Shown here: one piece after another, positions 34,555-43,292 of the stretch
How the letters are laid out: the number at the start of each line of letters is the position of its first letter
How positions within the stretch are numbered: position 1 is the first letter of the stretch
Origin: Vibrio penaeicida
GTDB taxonomy: Bacteria; Pseudomonadota; Gammaproteobacteria; Enterobacterales; Vibrionaceae
Reading direction: 5' to 3'
DNA length: 64,000 nucleotides
Assembly (NCBI RefSeq): GCF_019977755.1
Contig: NZ_AP025146.1
Coordinates: 1-64,000 of the forward strand
The notes under the pieces: generated by a model
Database searches by the model: none
Seen by the model: the letters and a program-made list of their open reading frames with translations, nothing else
Told to the model about the DNA's origin: nothing
Translations under genes and position numbers: made by a program

Positions 34555-34574
34555 CACTCCCATCGCTGATTATG

Positions 34575-34586
34575 TTTTCGCTATTA
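34575..34586 (+). promoter_or_regulatory. TTTTCGCTATTA element before 34617 gene
   Basis: 42 bases before the ATG, one T shorter than the usual core. Together with 34544 it forms a divergent pair in a 106-base gap. Confidence 0.55.
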
Positions 34587-34616
34587 CTTCTGAATACGAC
34601 TTAAACTGAGGTTTCT

Positions 34617-35006
34617 ATGAAGCAAAGGAATAGTGAATATGATGGTGGTGAAATGAACTTGACAGAAATGACCGACAAGCAGCTTCAAGGATTAAACATT
34701 TCACCAGAGATGATTGAAGACAGGCGTAGAATAGAACTCAAATCACTTTGGTTGGTTACACTATTGAAAGCGAGCTGGTGGGTAAAGAATACGATAGTCT
34801 TCCAAGTTGCATGGATGCTAATAGTCAGCCTCGTTCCACTACCAATCGAAGTTACGTTTATTTTTGTACCATATCTAATGAGCTTAGCGACTATAAATCT
34901 ATTGATGTTAGTCGTATGGAAATGGCCGGACCGGACTGAAATTGAAAGTCTCATTAGGTGCGATATTCAAGAAGAACTGCATAAAAGGCAGTCATTTGAA
35001 GCATAA
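34617..35006 (+). CDS. Hypothetical 129-aa membrane protein
   Basis: An N-terminal charged region (residues 1-55) is followed by two membrane helices (VFQVAWMLIVSLVPL; VTFIFVPYLMSLATINLLML) and a short charged tail. Not recognised. The ATG at 34617 fits the upstream element; a second ATG 11 codons later is possible. Confidence 0.55.
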   Translation: MKQRNSEYDGGEMNLTEMTDKQLQGLNISPEMIEDRRRIELKSLWLVTLLKASWWVKNTIVFQVAWMLIVSLVPLPIEVTFIFVPYLMSLATINLLMLVVWKWPDRTEIESLIRCDIQEELHKRQSFEA

Positions 35007-35116
35007 GGAATCAAAAATGCGGCTTAACACAAAAGTAAACCATTCACCGTATTGAAATGAGACAACTCCTCATGCAAACTTTCTGGTTCATAAGGATATG
35101 AAGGATTTTGTATATT

Positions 35117-37330
35117 ATGGACTTCTACGACCCATATTCCCCAAAACTAGAAACTGATCTATCACACAGTAAAAATAATCGCATTGAGCAAAATACGAAG
35201 TTACCAGTCGTGCGTAGAAAAGTCGCGGGCTTTGATATGTGGTTACCCGTAGGAGTTACTTTCAATAAAAGTTTGAATCTATTCACAGCTCGTAGAATTA
35301 TTCGTGGGGAAGTGCTAATTAATAAGTCTTTTGTCACGCCTAAATCAGATACAAAGCGAACTAAGGCCGATTACGCTACTGCTGCTGTTCAAGCTATTAA
35401 GACGATGTATAAATCCCACCAAGAGAGGCCAGTTGCAACTGAATCTCCAAAGGGTTTAAAGAGAGGTCGGAAGGCAAAGCAAAATTCAATTAATGTCAGT
35501 ATTGTAAGCCTAAAACCCAAAAAGAAAACGGTTTGCCCTGCGCTTATTTTTAAAATCCGAGTTACTTTGAATGGCATCAGAAAAGATATTTCTCGATCCA
35601 TAAATCTACGTGACTTTGACCTAGAAACGGTTCTTGGTAAGTACGCGGCGATGAATGAACTTGTTCCAACCTGGCTTGCCGAAAAACGAAAGCCAAGAAG
35701 TAACGAACTGAATAACCTCACGCCCCGAACTCCCAATGATGACCAAAGAGCTTTGGCACTTAAAGACATCAGAACCGCACTGAAATTTCTAAAAGATAAT
35801 TACGCCGAGAAAAAACGATTCGTACAGGTTGAAGTCAGTGACGAACAAAGTCTGATTTTAGGCAACTCTAACATCGTTGTTCAGCAATCGTCTTTTTCAG
35901 GGGAAAACGATATATACACTGATGTTGTAGAGCTACTGCGTATTTATGCAGAAAAGAACTTTCAAAATATCGATCATGATGTTTACAGCTGCACTAAGAA
36001 GATTCAACCCACTACGGGTGTTCCAGGTTTAATGGTATCCATCGACAAGCGCCGACAGGCGATTGTTGTTCAAGCAATACTAGGAAAAAAAGAGTCAGGG
36101 AGCTATCTAGTCAAAGAATATTCAGTGAAAGCGCATGGTGTTAAAGGGGCTTTCACCAAAGCGATTGATACCCACTTTGAAGCTTTCAACTTAGAGACGC
36201 ATAATTCTGTCAAAAATCGCTTGTACTCAACATTTATTGGGCATCTTGTTCAAGTAGTACCGAAAAGTCTACTTCAACAAATTTCCCAAGAAATCCCATC
36301 AATCGTGGCTACGGTCGTAAAAGGATCTGTAGAGCTTTCTGATACCATCAATAATGTTGAACTGCACCGCCAAAAGGTCCTCAATACACCGGACGAACGA
36401 ACCGGCACTATTGGTATGAAGCTTCGGGTGTCTAGAACTAGAGCTCGATTACATGGATTGATAGGCTTTGACGAAAAGACAGGGCCGATATACCGACGAT
36501 ACGCATTGGACACACATGGTATAAAAAAGGCGTTCTATCTGGCCAAAGAAACGCATATAGAGAGCTTTGATTTACCAAAACTTTCAAAAGATGAGTTAGA
36601 TGATGCTTACCGTCATTTCTTCAAATCAGTAACGACTAATGTCTCCAGCGACCTTCATTTCAAGTTCAATAAAGGCTACTTAAACGAAGCTCCTCAGGCT
36701 ATCAAAGAGGAAGAAAAACCCGAGTTGACACGTTCAGAGCGTCGTAAGCTCGGCATAACTCAGCTAAAGCAGCTTAATAAGAGATTAACCCTGCTTAAAG
36801 AGTCAAAAGATTACCTTACTGATGATTATTCGGACTTCGGCTTTGAGTCGCCGTTAGAGTTTAATTTCCTAGCTAATTGCACTGGCTGTGGTGAAAAGCC
36901 GGTTGAATCAAGAATCGAAGATCAACATACCGTTAGTTGTAATACTTGCTTTACCAAGAAAGTCACTTCGGACTCGAACTTTAAAGCTCGTTCTGCTTGG
37001 GCATTGCTCAATTGGCAGGATGTGAGTGTTAAGAGAATCCCGCATTTTTATCTAAACAAACGCTCTTTAGCCGCAAACAAAGCTTACCTTGAACGTGTTC
37101 TTTCATTTATTAAGGTCGAACTTGAAATCGCGTCAATAAGAACGCAAATTCACCGCTTGGCAATAAAGCATAACGTGAAAGAAATGAAAATGAAGAAGCC
37201 GGGTCAAGGCTTCCAAACAAGACTGGCAGCATACCTAGAGTGGGCAAAACTTGCCGAACTAATTATCAAACGAGACTTATCAACCTCCTCGGTCTACGGT
37301 GAACAATACGCTACATCAATCAATATTTGA
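35117..37330 (+). CDS. Large protein with AP2-like repeats and Lar-like zinc ribbon
   Basis: 737 aa, basic, not recognised as a whole. At least two internal units (residues about 300-365 and 430-495) share three beta strands and a helix: GVPGLMVSIDKRRQAIVVQA ... KAHGVKGAFTKAIDTH and IGMKLRVSRTRARLHG ... DTHGIKKAFYLAKETH. This form is that of AP2-type DNA-binding domains; two weaker units lie near 40-100 and 135-190. Near 587-635 a C-x2-C/C-x2-C finger (CTGCGEKP; CNTCFTKK; ARSAWALLNW) resembles the Lar restriction-alleviation zinc ribbon. Likely a multi-domain DNA-binding protein. Confidence 0.6.
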   Translation: MDFYDPYSPKLETDLSHSKNNRIEQNTKLPVVRRKVAGFDMWLPVGVTFNKSLNLFTARRIIRGEVLINKSFVTPKSDTKRTKADYATAAVQAIKTMYKSHQERPVATESPKGLKRGRKAKQNSINVSIVSLKPKKKTVCPALIFKIRVTLNGIRKDISRSINLRDFDLETVLGKYAAMNELVPTWLAEKRKPRSNELNNLTPRTPNDDQRALALKDIRTALKFLKDNYAEKKRFVQVEVSDEQSLILGNSNIVVQQSSFSGENDIYTDVVELLRIYAEKNFQNIDHDVYSCTKKIQPTTGVPGLMVSIDKRRQAIVVQAILGKKESGSYLVKEYSVKAHGVKGAFTKAIDTHFEAFNLETHNSVKNRLYSTFIGHLVQVVPKSLLQQISQEIPSIVATVVKGSVELSDTINNVELHRQKVLNTPDERTGTIGMKLRVSRTRARLHGLIGFDEKTGPIYRRYALDTHGIKKAFYLAKETHIESFDLPKLSKDELDDAYRHFFKSVTTNVSSDLHFKFNKGYLNEAPQAIKEEEKPELTRSERRKLGITQLKQLNKRLTLLKESKDYLTDDYSDFGFESPLEFNFLANCTGCGEKPVESRIEDQHTVSCNTCFTKKVTSDSNFKARSAWALLNWQDVSVKRIPHFYLNKRSLAANKAYLERVLSFIKVELEIASIRTQIHRLAIKHNVKEMKMKKPGQGFQTRLAAYLEWAKLAELIIKRDLSTSSVYGEQYATSINI

Positions 37331-37369
37331 CGGCGTTTACTCAGCCCTCACGAAAAGGAAAATCTCGCC

Positions 37370-37717
37370 ATGAAAGGACGTTGCCCAAATTGCAATACTG
37401 AGTCTGAGTCGATTCCTCTGAGTAAAAAGTGTTCTCAATGTGGGGGTTTCTCAAACGATTGGTTTGTTTATGATTGGGTAGGTTACAGCAGATACAAGAG
37501 ACTAATGATTTGGGGTAATTGGGTTGTTTTGGCATTGTGCTCTGCTAATTTTTTGACAATTGTTCTAGGCTCTGCCGATCCAATTCAGTGGCTATTTTGT
37601 TTGCTCATTATTCCATCAACAGTGAGTTTAATTAATTCCTATCAGGCAATCGCTAACCCTGAACACTATGATGGGCATCGTTTAAAGGATTTAAGCTCAT
37701 GGTTTCCTTATTTGTAA
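37370..37717 (+). CDS. Zinc-ribbon membrane protein (115 aa)
   Basis: Starts with a four-cysteine zinc ribbon (CPNCNTES; CSQCGGFS) and then has two membrane helices (WVVLALCSANFLTIVL; IQWLFCLLIIPSTVSLI). Function unknown. It is the last gene before the attC-like site and may be the first of the cassette-like genes. Confidence 0.6.
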   Translation: MKGRCPNCNTESESIPLSKKCSQCGGFSNDWFVYDWVGYSRYKRLMIWGNWVVLALCSANFLTIVLGSADPIQWLFCLLIIPSTVSLINSYQAIANPEHYDGHRLKDLSSWFPYL

Positions 37718-37720
37718 AGG

Positions 37721-37845
37721 GCTAACAAACAATTTATGAATGATTACGAAGATTTGGCAATTTGGGTTCAAGCTGGCTTTCATGATTATAGTGTTCCAAT
37801 TGAGTATAGCGGCTGAGTAATTCACAACTTATTTGGGCGTTATGC
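37721..37845 (+). other. attC-like recombination site
   Basis: GCTAACAAACAATTTATGAAT at one end pairs imperfectly with ATTCACAACTTATTTGGGCGTTATGC at the other, which ends in the GTTRRRY-type core GTTATGC. Length (125 bp) fits Vibrio attC sites. Between the arms is a 26-codon frame (MNDYEDLAIWVQ), so the site may be a fusion after deletion. Confidence 0.5.
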
Positions 37846-37866
37846 GACTCACAGAAGGAATTTCAA

Positions 37867-38244
37867 GTGGAAGAATTAATTGATGAATTAGTTGCTGGTG
37901 GCTACGAAGTATCCGGCAGCAATTCAAGCATTAGAGTGAAAATGGGGGGATTAACGGGTAAGGCGATTATTCGGAAAAGTGCCTATTCAAACACTTTTGT
38001 TTTGTCGAGTCATACTTGGACTCAGCTTATCGCTTTGACAATTGCGCTTTCTTCAATTCTATCGTCGATTTATAGCCAATGGGGGCAGGCAGAGTTAAGT
38101 AGTGCAATGTGGTTTAGTTTTTCGGTTGGCATTCCCGTGGTGATAATGGGTTTTGTATCCGCAATTATTGCTGAAATTCATTTGCTGCCTGTTCGAAAGA
38201 TCGTAAGAATAGCCAATTCCAAGTTATCACCACCAGCTGCATAA
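37867..38244 (+). CDS. Hypothetical 125-aa membrane protein (cassette-like)
   Basis: From a GTG with AGAAGGA upstream. A soluble 45-residue start is followed by two membrane helices (LIALTIALSSILSSI; FSVGIPVVIMGFVSAII). No family recognised. It starts 22 bases after the attC-like core, as cassette genes do, and ends in CATAACAAACATTTC, a possible next site remnant. Confidence 0.5.
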   Translation: MEELIDELVAGGYEVSGSNSSIRVKMGGLTGKAIIRKSAYSNTFVLSSHTWTQLIALTIALSSILSSIYSQWGQAELSSAMWFSFSVGIPVVIMGFVSAIIAEIHLLPVRKIVRIANSKLSPPAA

Positions 38245-38302
38245 CAAACATTTCAAGTATATTCGCAACGATCGGCGCTATGTATTACTCAAGGTATTTT
38301 GA

Positions 38303-39142
38303 ATGAGTGAATCCAAAACCATAAGAAAACTCAAAAATGAGCTAATTAAAACAATGCCTTACTTTCCAAATACGAAAGAAGTGAAGGAAGAGCTAGAAGC
38401 TCAAAGTTGGAGCTCGGTATTGTTTCATTACTTGAATTGGTCGGCTCGTCTGATACCTACTAGAAAACGAAAAGTAGCTATAAAACCTTATCTAACTATG
38501 GACTCAAGGTGGTCGGAATGTGAAGCCGATGTACTTCGTATCTTAACGAAAGCGTCTTTGGGGCATGATCTGACAGATCATTTGTCTAATAGTGTGCTGT
38601 CAAAAGGGTATACATCGAAAGAAAATATTCAACGCCATAATGACTCATGGCTGGATAAAGACCAAATACTAAATACAAAAGGTTTTTATCATCTGCACTT
38701 GAAATCAGGAAAGTCGAACAAGGGTAATATAGTACTATTTGTACAAGTTACTCGTAATGAACTAACGGCTGTAGCATTATTTGATCACTCTGTATTTGAC
38801 TCTGGTTCTCCAGTGTTGTCACCCGAGAGAGAAAGAATGACGCGTATATATGATGACATCATTTCTGAAGATTTGGCTCCCGGTTCTGTGTATATGTCAC
38901 ATCCGATAACAACCTCTGGGCATCCGATATTTTTGCACTCTATGGCACAGCAGTACATACATGTGATTAATCAAGTTGATAGCAGATTGAACGACTCAGC
39001 ATTTCATAGTGAGTTGTATGAGGGTAATGAACATCCAATACCAAAAAAGCCAAAGTTTTGCTGGCACATTGAAGGGCTAGATCTTGGGGTCTATGAATCG
39101 AAAACTCATCATTTTTTCATTTACAGATATGGTCACATTTAA
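38303..39142 (+). CDS. Hypothetical 279-aa protein (cassette-like)
   Basis: Not recognised. Soluble, mixed composition, with a basic N-terminal half (ARLIPTRKRKVAIKPY) and conserved-looking strands (GNIVLFVQVTRNELTAVALF). It lies between two attC-like remnants with no promoter of its own. Confidence 0.55.
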   Translation: MSESKTIRKLKNELIKTMPYFPNTKEVKEELEAQSWSSVLFHYLNWSARLIPTRKRKVAIKPYLTMDSRWSECEADVLRILTKASLGHDLTDHLSNSVLSKGYTSKENIQRHNDSWLDKDQILNTKGFYHLHLKSGKSNKGNIVLFVQVTRNELTAVALFDHSVFDSGSPVLSPERERMTRIYDDIISEDLAPGSVYMSHPITTSGHPIFLHSMAQQYIHVINQVDSRLNDSAFHSELYEGNEHPIPKKPKFCWHIEGLDLGVYESKTHHFFIYRYGHI

Positions 39143-39143
39143 T

Positions 39144-39250
39144 TCTAACAATCGATTTAGACAGATCGCCACCTTTTGTATTCTGAGCTCTAATCAAGTT
39201 TTGGCCTGTTAGGTGGGTGCTCTATTCATAACTTACTATGGGCGTTAAGA
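39144..39250 (+). other. attC-like site, second copy
   Basis: Begins TCTAACAATCGATTTAG just past the previous stop codon and ends TATGGGCGTTAAGA, with the core GGGCGTTA. Length 107 bp. Internal pairing is weak, so it may be decayed. Confidence 0.45.
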
Positions 39251-39330
39251 GCATTTCTGTTATTTTTGAAGTATCTCGAAGTGAATAGGTGCCTAGTTGT
39301 GTATTCTTCTCCATGTTTTGGAGGAAGAAC

Positions 39331-39678
39331 ATGAGCTATGAAAGGAAGTTAGAGCGTGCATTTAGCGAGCTAGAAACTGCTCGGATCTGGAAGTGCAATT
39401 ACAACCCAATGTTGCACCAATGGCTTAGGAAAGCCGGTTTCAAGTTGAGGCCACCATTCTATGTCCCGTTCTGGCGTAATTTATGGGTTCGTTTCGTTGA
39501 GAGCTTCATATTCTTTTTTACGCTAATGTCTTTGCTTGGATCTTCGCGAGCTGAAGCCTCCGAATTTCATCCACTTTATGAATCGTTGGTGGCAAGCTCA
39601 TTTTACACAGTGATCATGTGTTTGTATTACCTTTGGACGTCCAAGCGGTGCGATTTGAGTGATTGGGATAGGCTTTAG
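39331..39678 (+). CDS. DUF6404-like small membrane protein
   Basis: 115 aa. The ATG at 39331 has GGAGG seven bases upstream. A helical start, then HQWLRKAGFKLRPPFYVPFW and a membrane segment (ESFIFFFTLMSLLG), then a second (SSFYTVIMCLYYLW). The RKAGFKLRPP motif before the membrane segments resembles DUF6404 proteins, which I recall as common in Vibrio cassettes. Confidence 0.5.
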   Translation: MSYERKLERAFSELETARIWKCNYNPMLHQWLRKAGFKLRPPFYVPFWRNLWVRFVESFIFFFTLMSLLGSSRAEASEFHPLYESLVASSFYTVIMCLYYLWTSKRCDLSDWDRL

Positions 39679-39764
39679 TGATTGCGACCAAGTTTTAAGT
39701 TTGTGTGGTGGTTTTACTCACAGCAAATTGAGCGATAAGTGTTTCAACAAGCGTAGGTATAATC

Positions 39765-40535
39765 ATGGAAGAATCTACAATCAAGAACATTGATCAAATG
39801 ATCGAGAGTATCGACAAGTACAAGCTTCCAATATTTGATGAACACTTTGCTCGTAGGAGCAAAGAAAACGAAGTAAACCTCGTTAACCCCGACGGTCTGC
39901 TCCGTCATTTAGCAACCCTAGTTGTATATAGTCAGCAAGCTAGGTCAAAAAGTGTTGGACAGATAATACATAGTGGTGCACTCGATAAGGCGTTCCTCAA
40001 ATTTAAGGTAACAGAGGTCTCAAAATTAAACCCTTGTGATGTGGTAGATGCTCATTGGCAAAACATAAAAGGTATTCGTCAGCAGACAAAAGTCTTTCAC
40101 ATCGTCATGCTTGCCAGAAAAATTTCAAAGATAAGTGAACTGCTAGTGAGCTCTTCTATCCCAAAAAGCATTATGACCGATTCTGACTTAGAAGCCTTTT
40201 GGGTAGGTTTTCAAAACCTTAAAAAAGAGTTTGAAAATAATAGTGTTCCCTTTTTTAGAGGAACAACATCACTATTACATTTACTGACTTCATTGGGCTA
40301 TGACTGTATAAAGCCGGATTCTGCAGTGATTAAGGCTGCTCGAATCTTGGAGTTTCTAAAAACAGAAAAGCCCCCTACTGATAAGGAATTGATTGGTGTG
40401 GTGAAAACGATACAGTCATACTCTATTTTAACCCAAAGAATCAAACCTCCTGTGCTTGACCTGTATTTGCTTGTACTCGGTAAGCAAACTGAAGCCTCTG
40501 AATTTGTCTCAAGTTCATACTATAAATCCACATAG
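39765..40535 (+). CDS. Possible HhH-GPD-type DNA glycosylase-like protein
   Basis: 256-aa helical protein. LVVYSQQARSKSVGQII, later LNPCDVVDAHWQNIKGIRQQ and SLGYDCIKPDSAVIKAARIL recall base-excision glycosylases of the helix-hairpin-helix superfamily, where a terminal aspartate in a similar place (here KPD) is catalytic. No iron-sulphur cysteines. The match is by pattern only. Confidence 0.4.
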   Translation: MEESTIKNIDQMIESIDKYKLPIFDEHFARRSKENEVNLVNPDGLLRHLATLVVYSQQARSKSVGQIIHSGALDKAFLKFKVTEVSKLNPCDVVDAHWQNIKGIRQQTKVFHIVMLARKISKISELLVSSSIPKSIMTDSDLEAFWVGFQNLKKEFENNSVPFFRGTTSLLHLLTSLGYDCIKPDSAVIKAARILEFLKTEKPPTDKELIGVVKTIQSYSILTQRIKPPVLDLYLLVLGKQTEASEFVSSSYYKST

Positions 40536-40626
40536 CAACCTGACTTCAAGATGGTTTAACTGAATGGTAGCGTTGCTCATTTCTTAACGCGGCGCGATAC
40601 GCTATTACACATAATAAGGAAATTAT

Positions 40627-40989
40627 ATGCCAAGAGGCTACACAAGCATTTCATTAATTGGTGGCAGTTTAGATGGAGAAGTCATTGAAAATATGTCATT
40701 GCGAGGACTGCCAACGACTCTTAGTTTTCAGCGTGAATCACATTTTGTGGAAAATGGTGATGGTAGCGTGTCAGTGGTTGAGGGCGAACTATCCAACCAT
40801 TGGATTTCCTATGTGTGTGAAGTCTATGAAAAGGAACCGAATGAAAAGCATAAAAGTGGGATGAAGTACTCTTATAAAGAGGCTGTGTCCATTGAAAGGT
40901 GTAAAGCTAATACGAAGCAAGGCAAACGTTGCCTAAAGCCTGCTAGACTCGGCTCTGACTATTGTAGCGTGGTTCATGAACCAGATTAA
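40627..40989 (+). CDS. Hypothetical protein with C-terminal cysteine motif
   Basis: 120 aa. The C-terminal 30 residues read RCKANTKQGKRCLKPARLGSD then YCSVVH, the pattern of small plasmid/cassette zinc motifs annotated as DUF5763-like (RC-x-A-x-T-x2-G-x2-C). The N-terminal part is a beta-rich domain beginning ISLIGGSLDGEVI. No promoter element upstream. Confidence 0.5.
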   Translation: MPRGYTSISLIGGSLDGEVIENMSLRGLPTTLSFQRESHFVENGDGSVSVVEGELSNHWISYVCEVYEKEPNEKHKSGMKYSYKEAVSIERCKANTKQGKRCLKPARLGSDYCSVVHEPD

Positions 40990-40999
40990 TTCGCGTATG

Positions 41000-41044
41000 A
41001 CTAACAATTTTTGAACCTCACTCACACCTTAATTGCCCGTTACA
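41000..41044 (+). other. Shortened attC-like remnant
   Basis: ACTAACAATTTTTGAACC ... TTAATTGCCCGTTACA keeps both end cores but only about 45 bp, too short for a full site. Probably a deletion derivative. Confidence 0.3.
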
Positions 41045-41059
41045 AGAAAGGAGCATGCC

Positions 41060-41689
41060 ATCGACATTTTACTCGCAAGATCAGCTGAATATGAGAAGTA
41101 CGTTGATTATGTTCTAAGACAACCGCTCTACGATGGGTCTGATAGGGTTAGAGTAAGCAAGATAATGTGCAGCGTATCCTTGGAGCATGCTGAAAGTTTA
41201 AAGATTCTACTCGCTACACGAAATTTTACTTCTGCTCTAGGGCTCTTGAGGCTTCAGTTCGAGAGTCTAGTGCGTGGAATGTGGGTGTTGTATGCTGCTA
41301 GTGACATAGCAGTAAGCAAACTTACTGCAGAGTTAAATACAGAAAGTCAAAGACGGGCTAACAACTTGCCGATGTTGAGCGAAATGATTAGCCAGTTACA
41401 GAAGAAAGCTCCCAAAAATGCAATAGATCCCATTCTTGAGTTCAAAGAATACTCCTGGAAACCGCTTAGTTCCTACGTTCATGGAGGTCTACATGCCGTT
41501 AATAGGCATAGCAAAGGATATCCAGTTGCTATGCTAGAACAGGTTTTGAAAGCTTCTAATGGGGTAAACGGCTTGGTTGCTGTGTTTGGTTCTATTCTCA
41601 CAGGGCAAACGACTTTAACTCGAGACGTTTATAAATCGTTTGATAAATATGCAGATTGCTTTCAGATGAAGGGGCCAATGGCTTTATAG
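41060..41689 (+). CDS. DUF6988-like protein (about 209 aa), start unclear
   Basis: LLARSAEYEKYVDYVLRQP, SVSLEHAESLKILLA, ALGLLRLQFESLVRGMWVLY and YVHGGLHAVNRH fit the DUF6988/DUF5677 type of helical proteins. No ATG or GTG lies in frame near the beginning. AAAGGAG at 41047 precedes an ATG at 41055 that is in the wrong frame; in frame are ATC (41060) and ATT (41066). Either a rare start is used or one base has been gained or lost in the first codons. Confidence 0.55.
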   Translation: MDILLARSAEYEKYVDYVLRQPLYDGSDRVRVSKIMCSVSLEHAESLKILLATRNFTSALGLLRLQFESLVRGMWVLYAASDIAVSKLTAELNTESQRRANNLPMLSEMISQLQKKAPKNAIDPILEFKEYSWKPLSSYVHGGLHAVNRHSKGYPVAMLEQVLKASNGVNGLVAVFGSILTGQTTLTRDVYKSFDKYADCFQMKGPMAL

Positions 41690-41761
41690 CTTAAATGTCC
41701 CTTTCAGCTGGCGGTATAACCTGAATACTCAACAGCATAATTCTATCGATTTCTTAAAGAT

Positions 41762-41787
41762 AAAGGGTAGCTCCATTGGCCACCCTT
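41762..41787. terminator. Convergent terminator
   Basis: AAAGGGT and ACCCTT arms with GGCCA/CTCC between lie between the converging genes ending at 41689 and 41797. T runs are short (CCTTCCTTCTTATTT), so strength is doubtful. Confidence 0.5.
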
Positions 41788-41796
41788 CCTTCTTAT

Positions 41797-42747
41797 TTAG
41801 TTTGATACTCGCACCGTTCTTGGCGATATCCGTTGGTTTCTTGTGTGCATTTTGACCAGAATCCAACGACTACCAATAGGTTTGTCTTTGTGTTCACCAC
41901 GGTAATATTTTGGATCGCTTAATTGCCTTAGAAAAGGCGCGACCACACAAGCCTTTTGTTGTTTGGATACACCCTCAATCGAAATCTTCTTGGGCGCATA
42001 ATGGGTAAAATTCTTGCTTTTGGGTAGGTGGATCAGTTTGAGGCTATCAGGGAAGCCATACGAAAAATCGTCAGGCATTGCTTGTTCATAAATAGCTAAG
42101 GCAACAACGAGTTTTAGATACGTGAATTGCTGCACTCGTTCGAATTGAGTTAGATCGGCCGTCATTCCATTTGAATTTATATAGAAGGCTTTATCAAATT
42201 CATCAGCAGTCTTGGACTGGAGTAATAACGGTATGTTTTCAAACTCTAAACTCACACACAGTTCGGTCCCATCTTCTGCCCTAAACATGACCTTAATCAT
42301 TTCTTCCCCTGCGTGGCGGAGTCCTTGTGCTTCGGCGCACAGTTCATCGTAGTAATCGCGGTCACCTACTGTGACCAAAAAGCCCTGTAATGAGGAGCTT
42401 TGGCCATCAACCTTTATGCCTTTAGGAAGTGCTACGGAAAAAGTGTTGTGCTCAAATGTCAAATGGCGGCGAGGATCGAGTTTTTTATAGTCGTATTGAA
42501 GTTTCAAAAGGTAATCGAAGTCGGCCTTCGAATTAATGAATAATGTCGGACAGCCGTTGCTGTGCAGTCGGCGAAAACAGAGCAAGCTAAGTAACCCATA
42601 GGTATCTTGTACAGCCGATAGGGTTTCAATCGTATCTTCAATCAATTGAGATTTAGTCTGAAACCCTAAATCTTTAAGCATGCGTTTGTCTTTTTTGCCC
42701 ACTGGGGTAAACAGAGAGTCGTAAATCGAATGAAAGAGGTGATACAT
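41797..42747 (-). CDS. Hypothetical 316-aa protein
   Basis: Not recognised. Soluble, with a helical N-terminal domain (MLKDLGFQTKSQLIEDTIET) and a mixed central domain. The basic C-terminus (GSRWILVKMHTRNQRISPRT) resembles a nucleic-acid-binding tail. Its TTGTCGG element is of the same kind as that before the PRTRC genes, so it is a backbone gene rather than a cassette gene. Confidence 0.6.
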   Translation of the reverse strand: MYHLFHSIYDSLFTPVGKKDKRMLKDLGFQTKSQLIEDTIETLSAVQDTYGLLSLLCFRRLHSNGCPTLFINSKADFDYLLKLQYDYKKLDPRRHLTFEHNTFSVALPKGIKVDGQSSSLQGFLVTVGDRDYYDELCAEAQGLRHAGEEMIKVMFRAEDGTELCVSLEFENIPLLLQSKTADEFDKAFYINSNGMTADLTQFERVQQFTYLKLVVALAIYEQAMPDDFSYGFPDSLKLIHLPKSKNFTHYAPKKISIEGVSKQQKACVVAPFLRQLSDPKYYRGEHKDKPIGSRWILVKMHTRNQRISPRTVRVSN

Positions 42748-42799
42748 GGCTAGTTCCTTTGTGGTTCAACTATTGAACACTTTCCCACTTGAAGACCAG

Positions 42800-42806
42800 C
42801 CGACAA
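42800..42806 (-). promoter_or_regulatory. TTGTCGG element before 42747 gene
   Basis: 59 bases before the ATG. Followed by CTGGTCTTCAAGTGGGAAAG; the part TCAAGTGGGAA is shared with the copy at 7115. Confidence 0.6.
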
Positions 42807-42864
42807 GTGGTTGAAATTCGATGTGTACAAGACAAGAGCGAATTTCAACCTGATTGCCGAGTTG

Positions 42865-43242
42865 TTAGAATGGAATAATGCTTTGCAAGGCAAAGAGCAC
42901 TACATCGTTTTTGCACTGCTTAATCTTGGTGGGTTCGATGACTCTTCTTTGGTCAATATTTACCAAAACAATGTAATCGGCATGCTTTTCAATCGATTCA
43001 AAGTATTCCCCAAACTCTCGGTCTAATGCCTCCAAGAAACCGGTTGGAAACTGCTTTCGCTCATACTGGTAACGTACAAACTTCTGCCTGCCTTGGCCTT
43101 TCACGTTGCCGCAGACAATATCGGAAAAACTTGTTGCGTCATCAACGACTAGTGGTTGAGGTTGCGTAATCACTTTTGCAATCGAGGTAGTGGAGCAGAA
43201 TAAGGCTGTAGCAGCCAATAAAATGGTAGGGAAATTTTTCAT
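42865..43242 (-). CDS. Small secreted protein (125 aa)
   Basis: The start at 43242 gives a signal peptide (MKNFPTILLAATALFCSTTS then IAK) and lies 44 bases after an AAAAGCGAAAA element. The mature 100-residue part has two cysteines (DIVCGN; IKQCKN). No family recognised. Earlier in-frame starts lack ribosome sites and would run through the element. Confidence 0.65.
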   Translation of the reverse strand: MKNFPTILLAATALFCSTTSIAKVITQPQPLVVDDATSFSDIVCGNVKGQGRQKFVRYQYERKQFPTGFLEALDREFGEYFESIEKHADYIVLVNIDQRRVIEPTKIKQCKNDVVLFALQSIIPF

Positions 43243-43275
43243 GAGGATCTCCATAGCGAACAGTTTGTGTAGACC

Positions 43276-43286
43276 AAAAGCGAAAA
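43276..43286 (-). promoter_or_regulatory. TTTTCGCTTTT element before 43242 gene
   Basis: 44 bases before the ATG. It lies in the 3' part of the spacer after the HAD gene stop. Confidence 0.5.
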
Positions 43287-43292
43287 GGGAAT

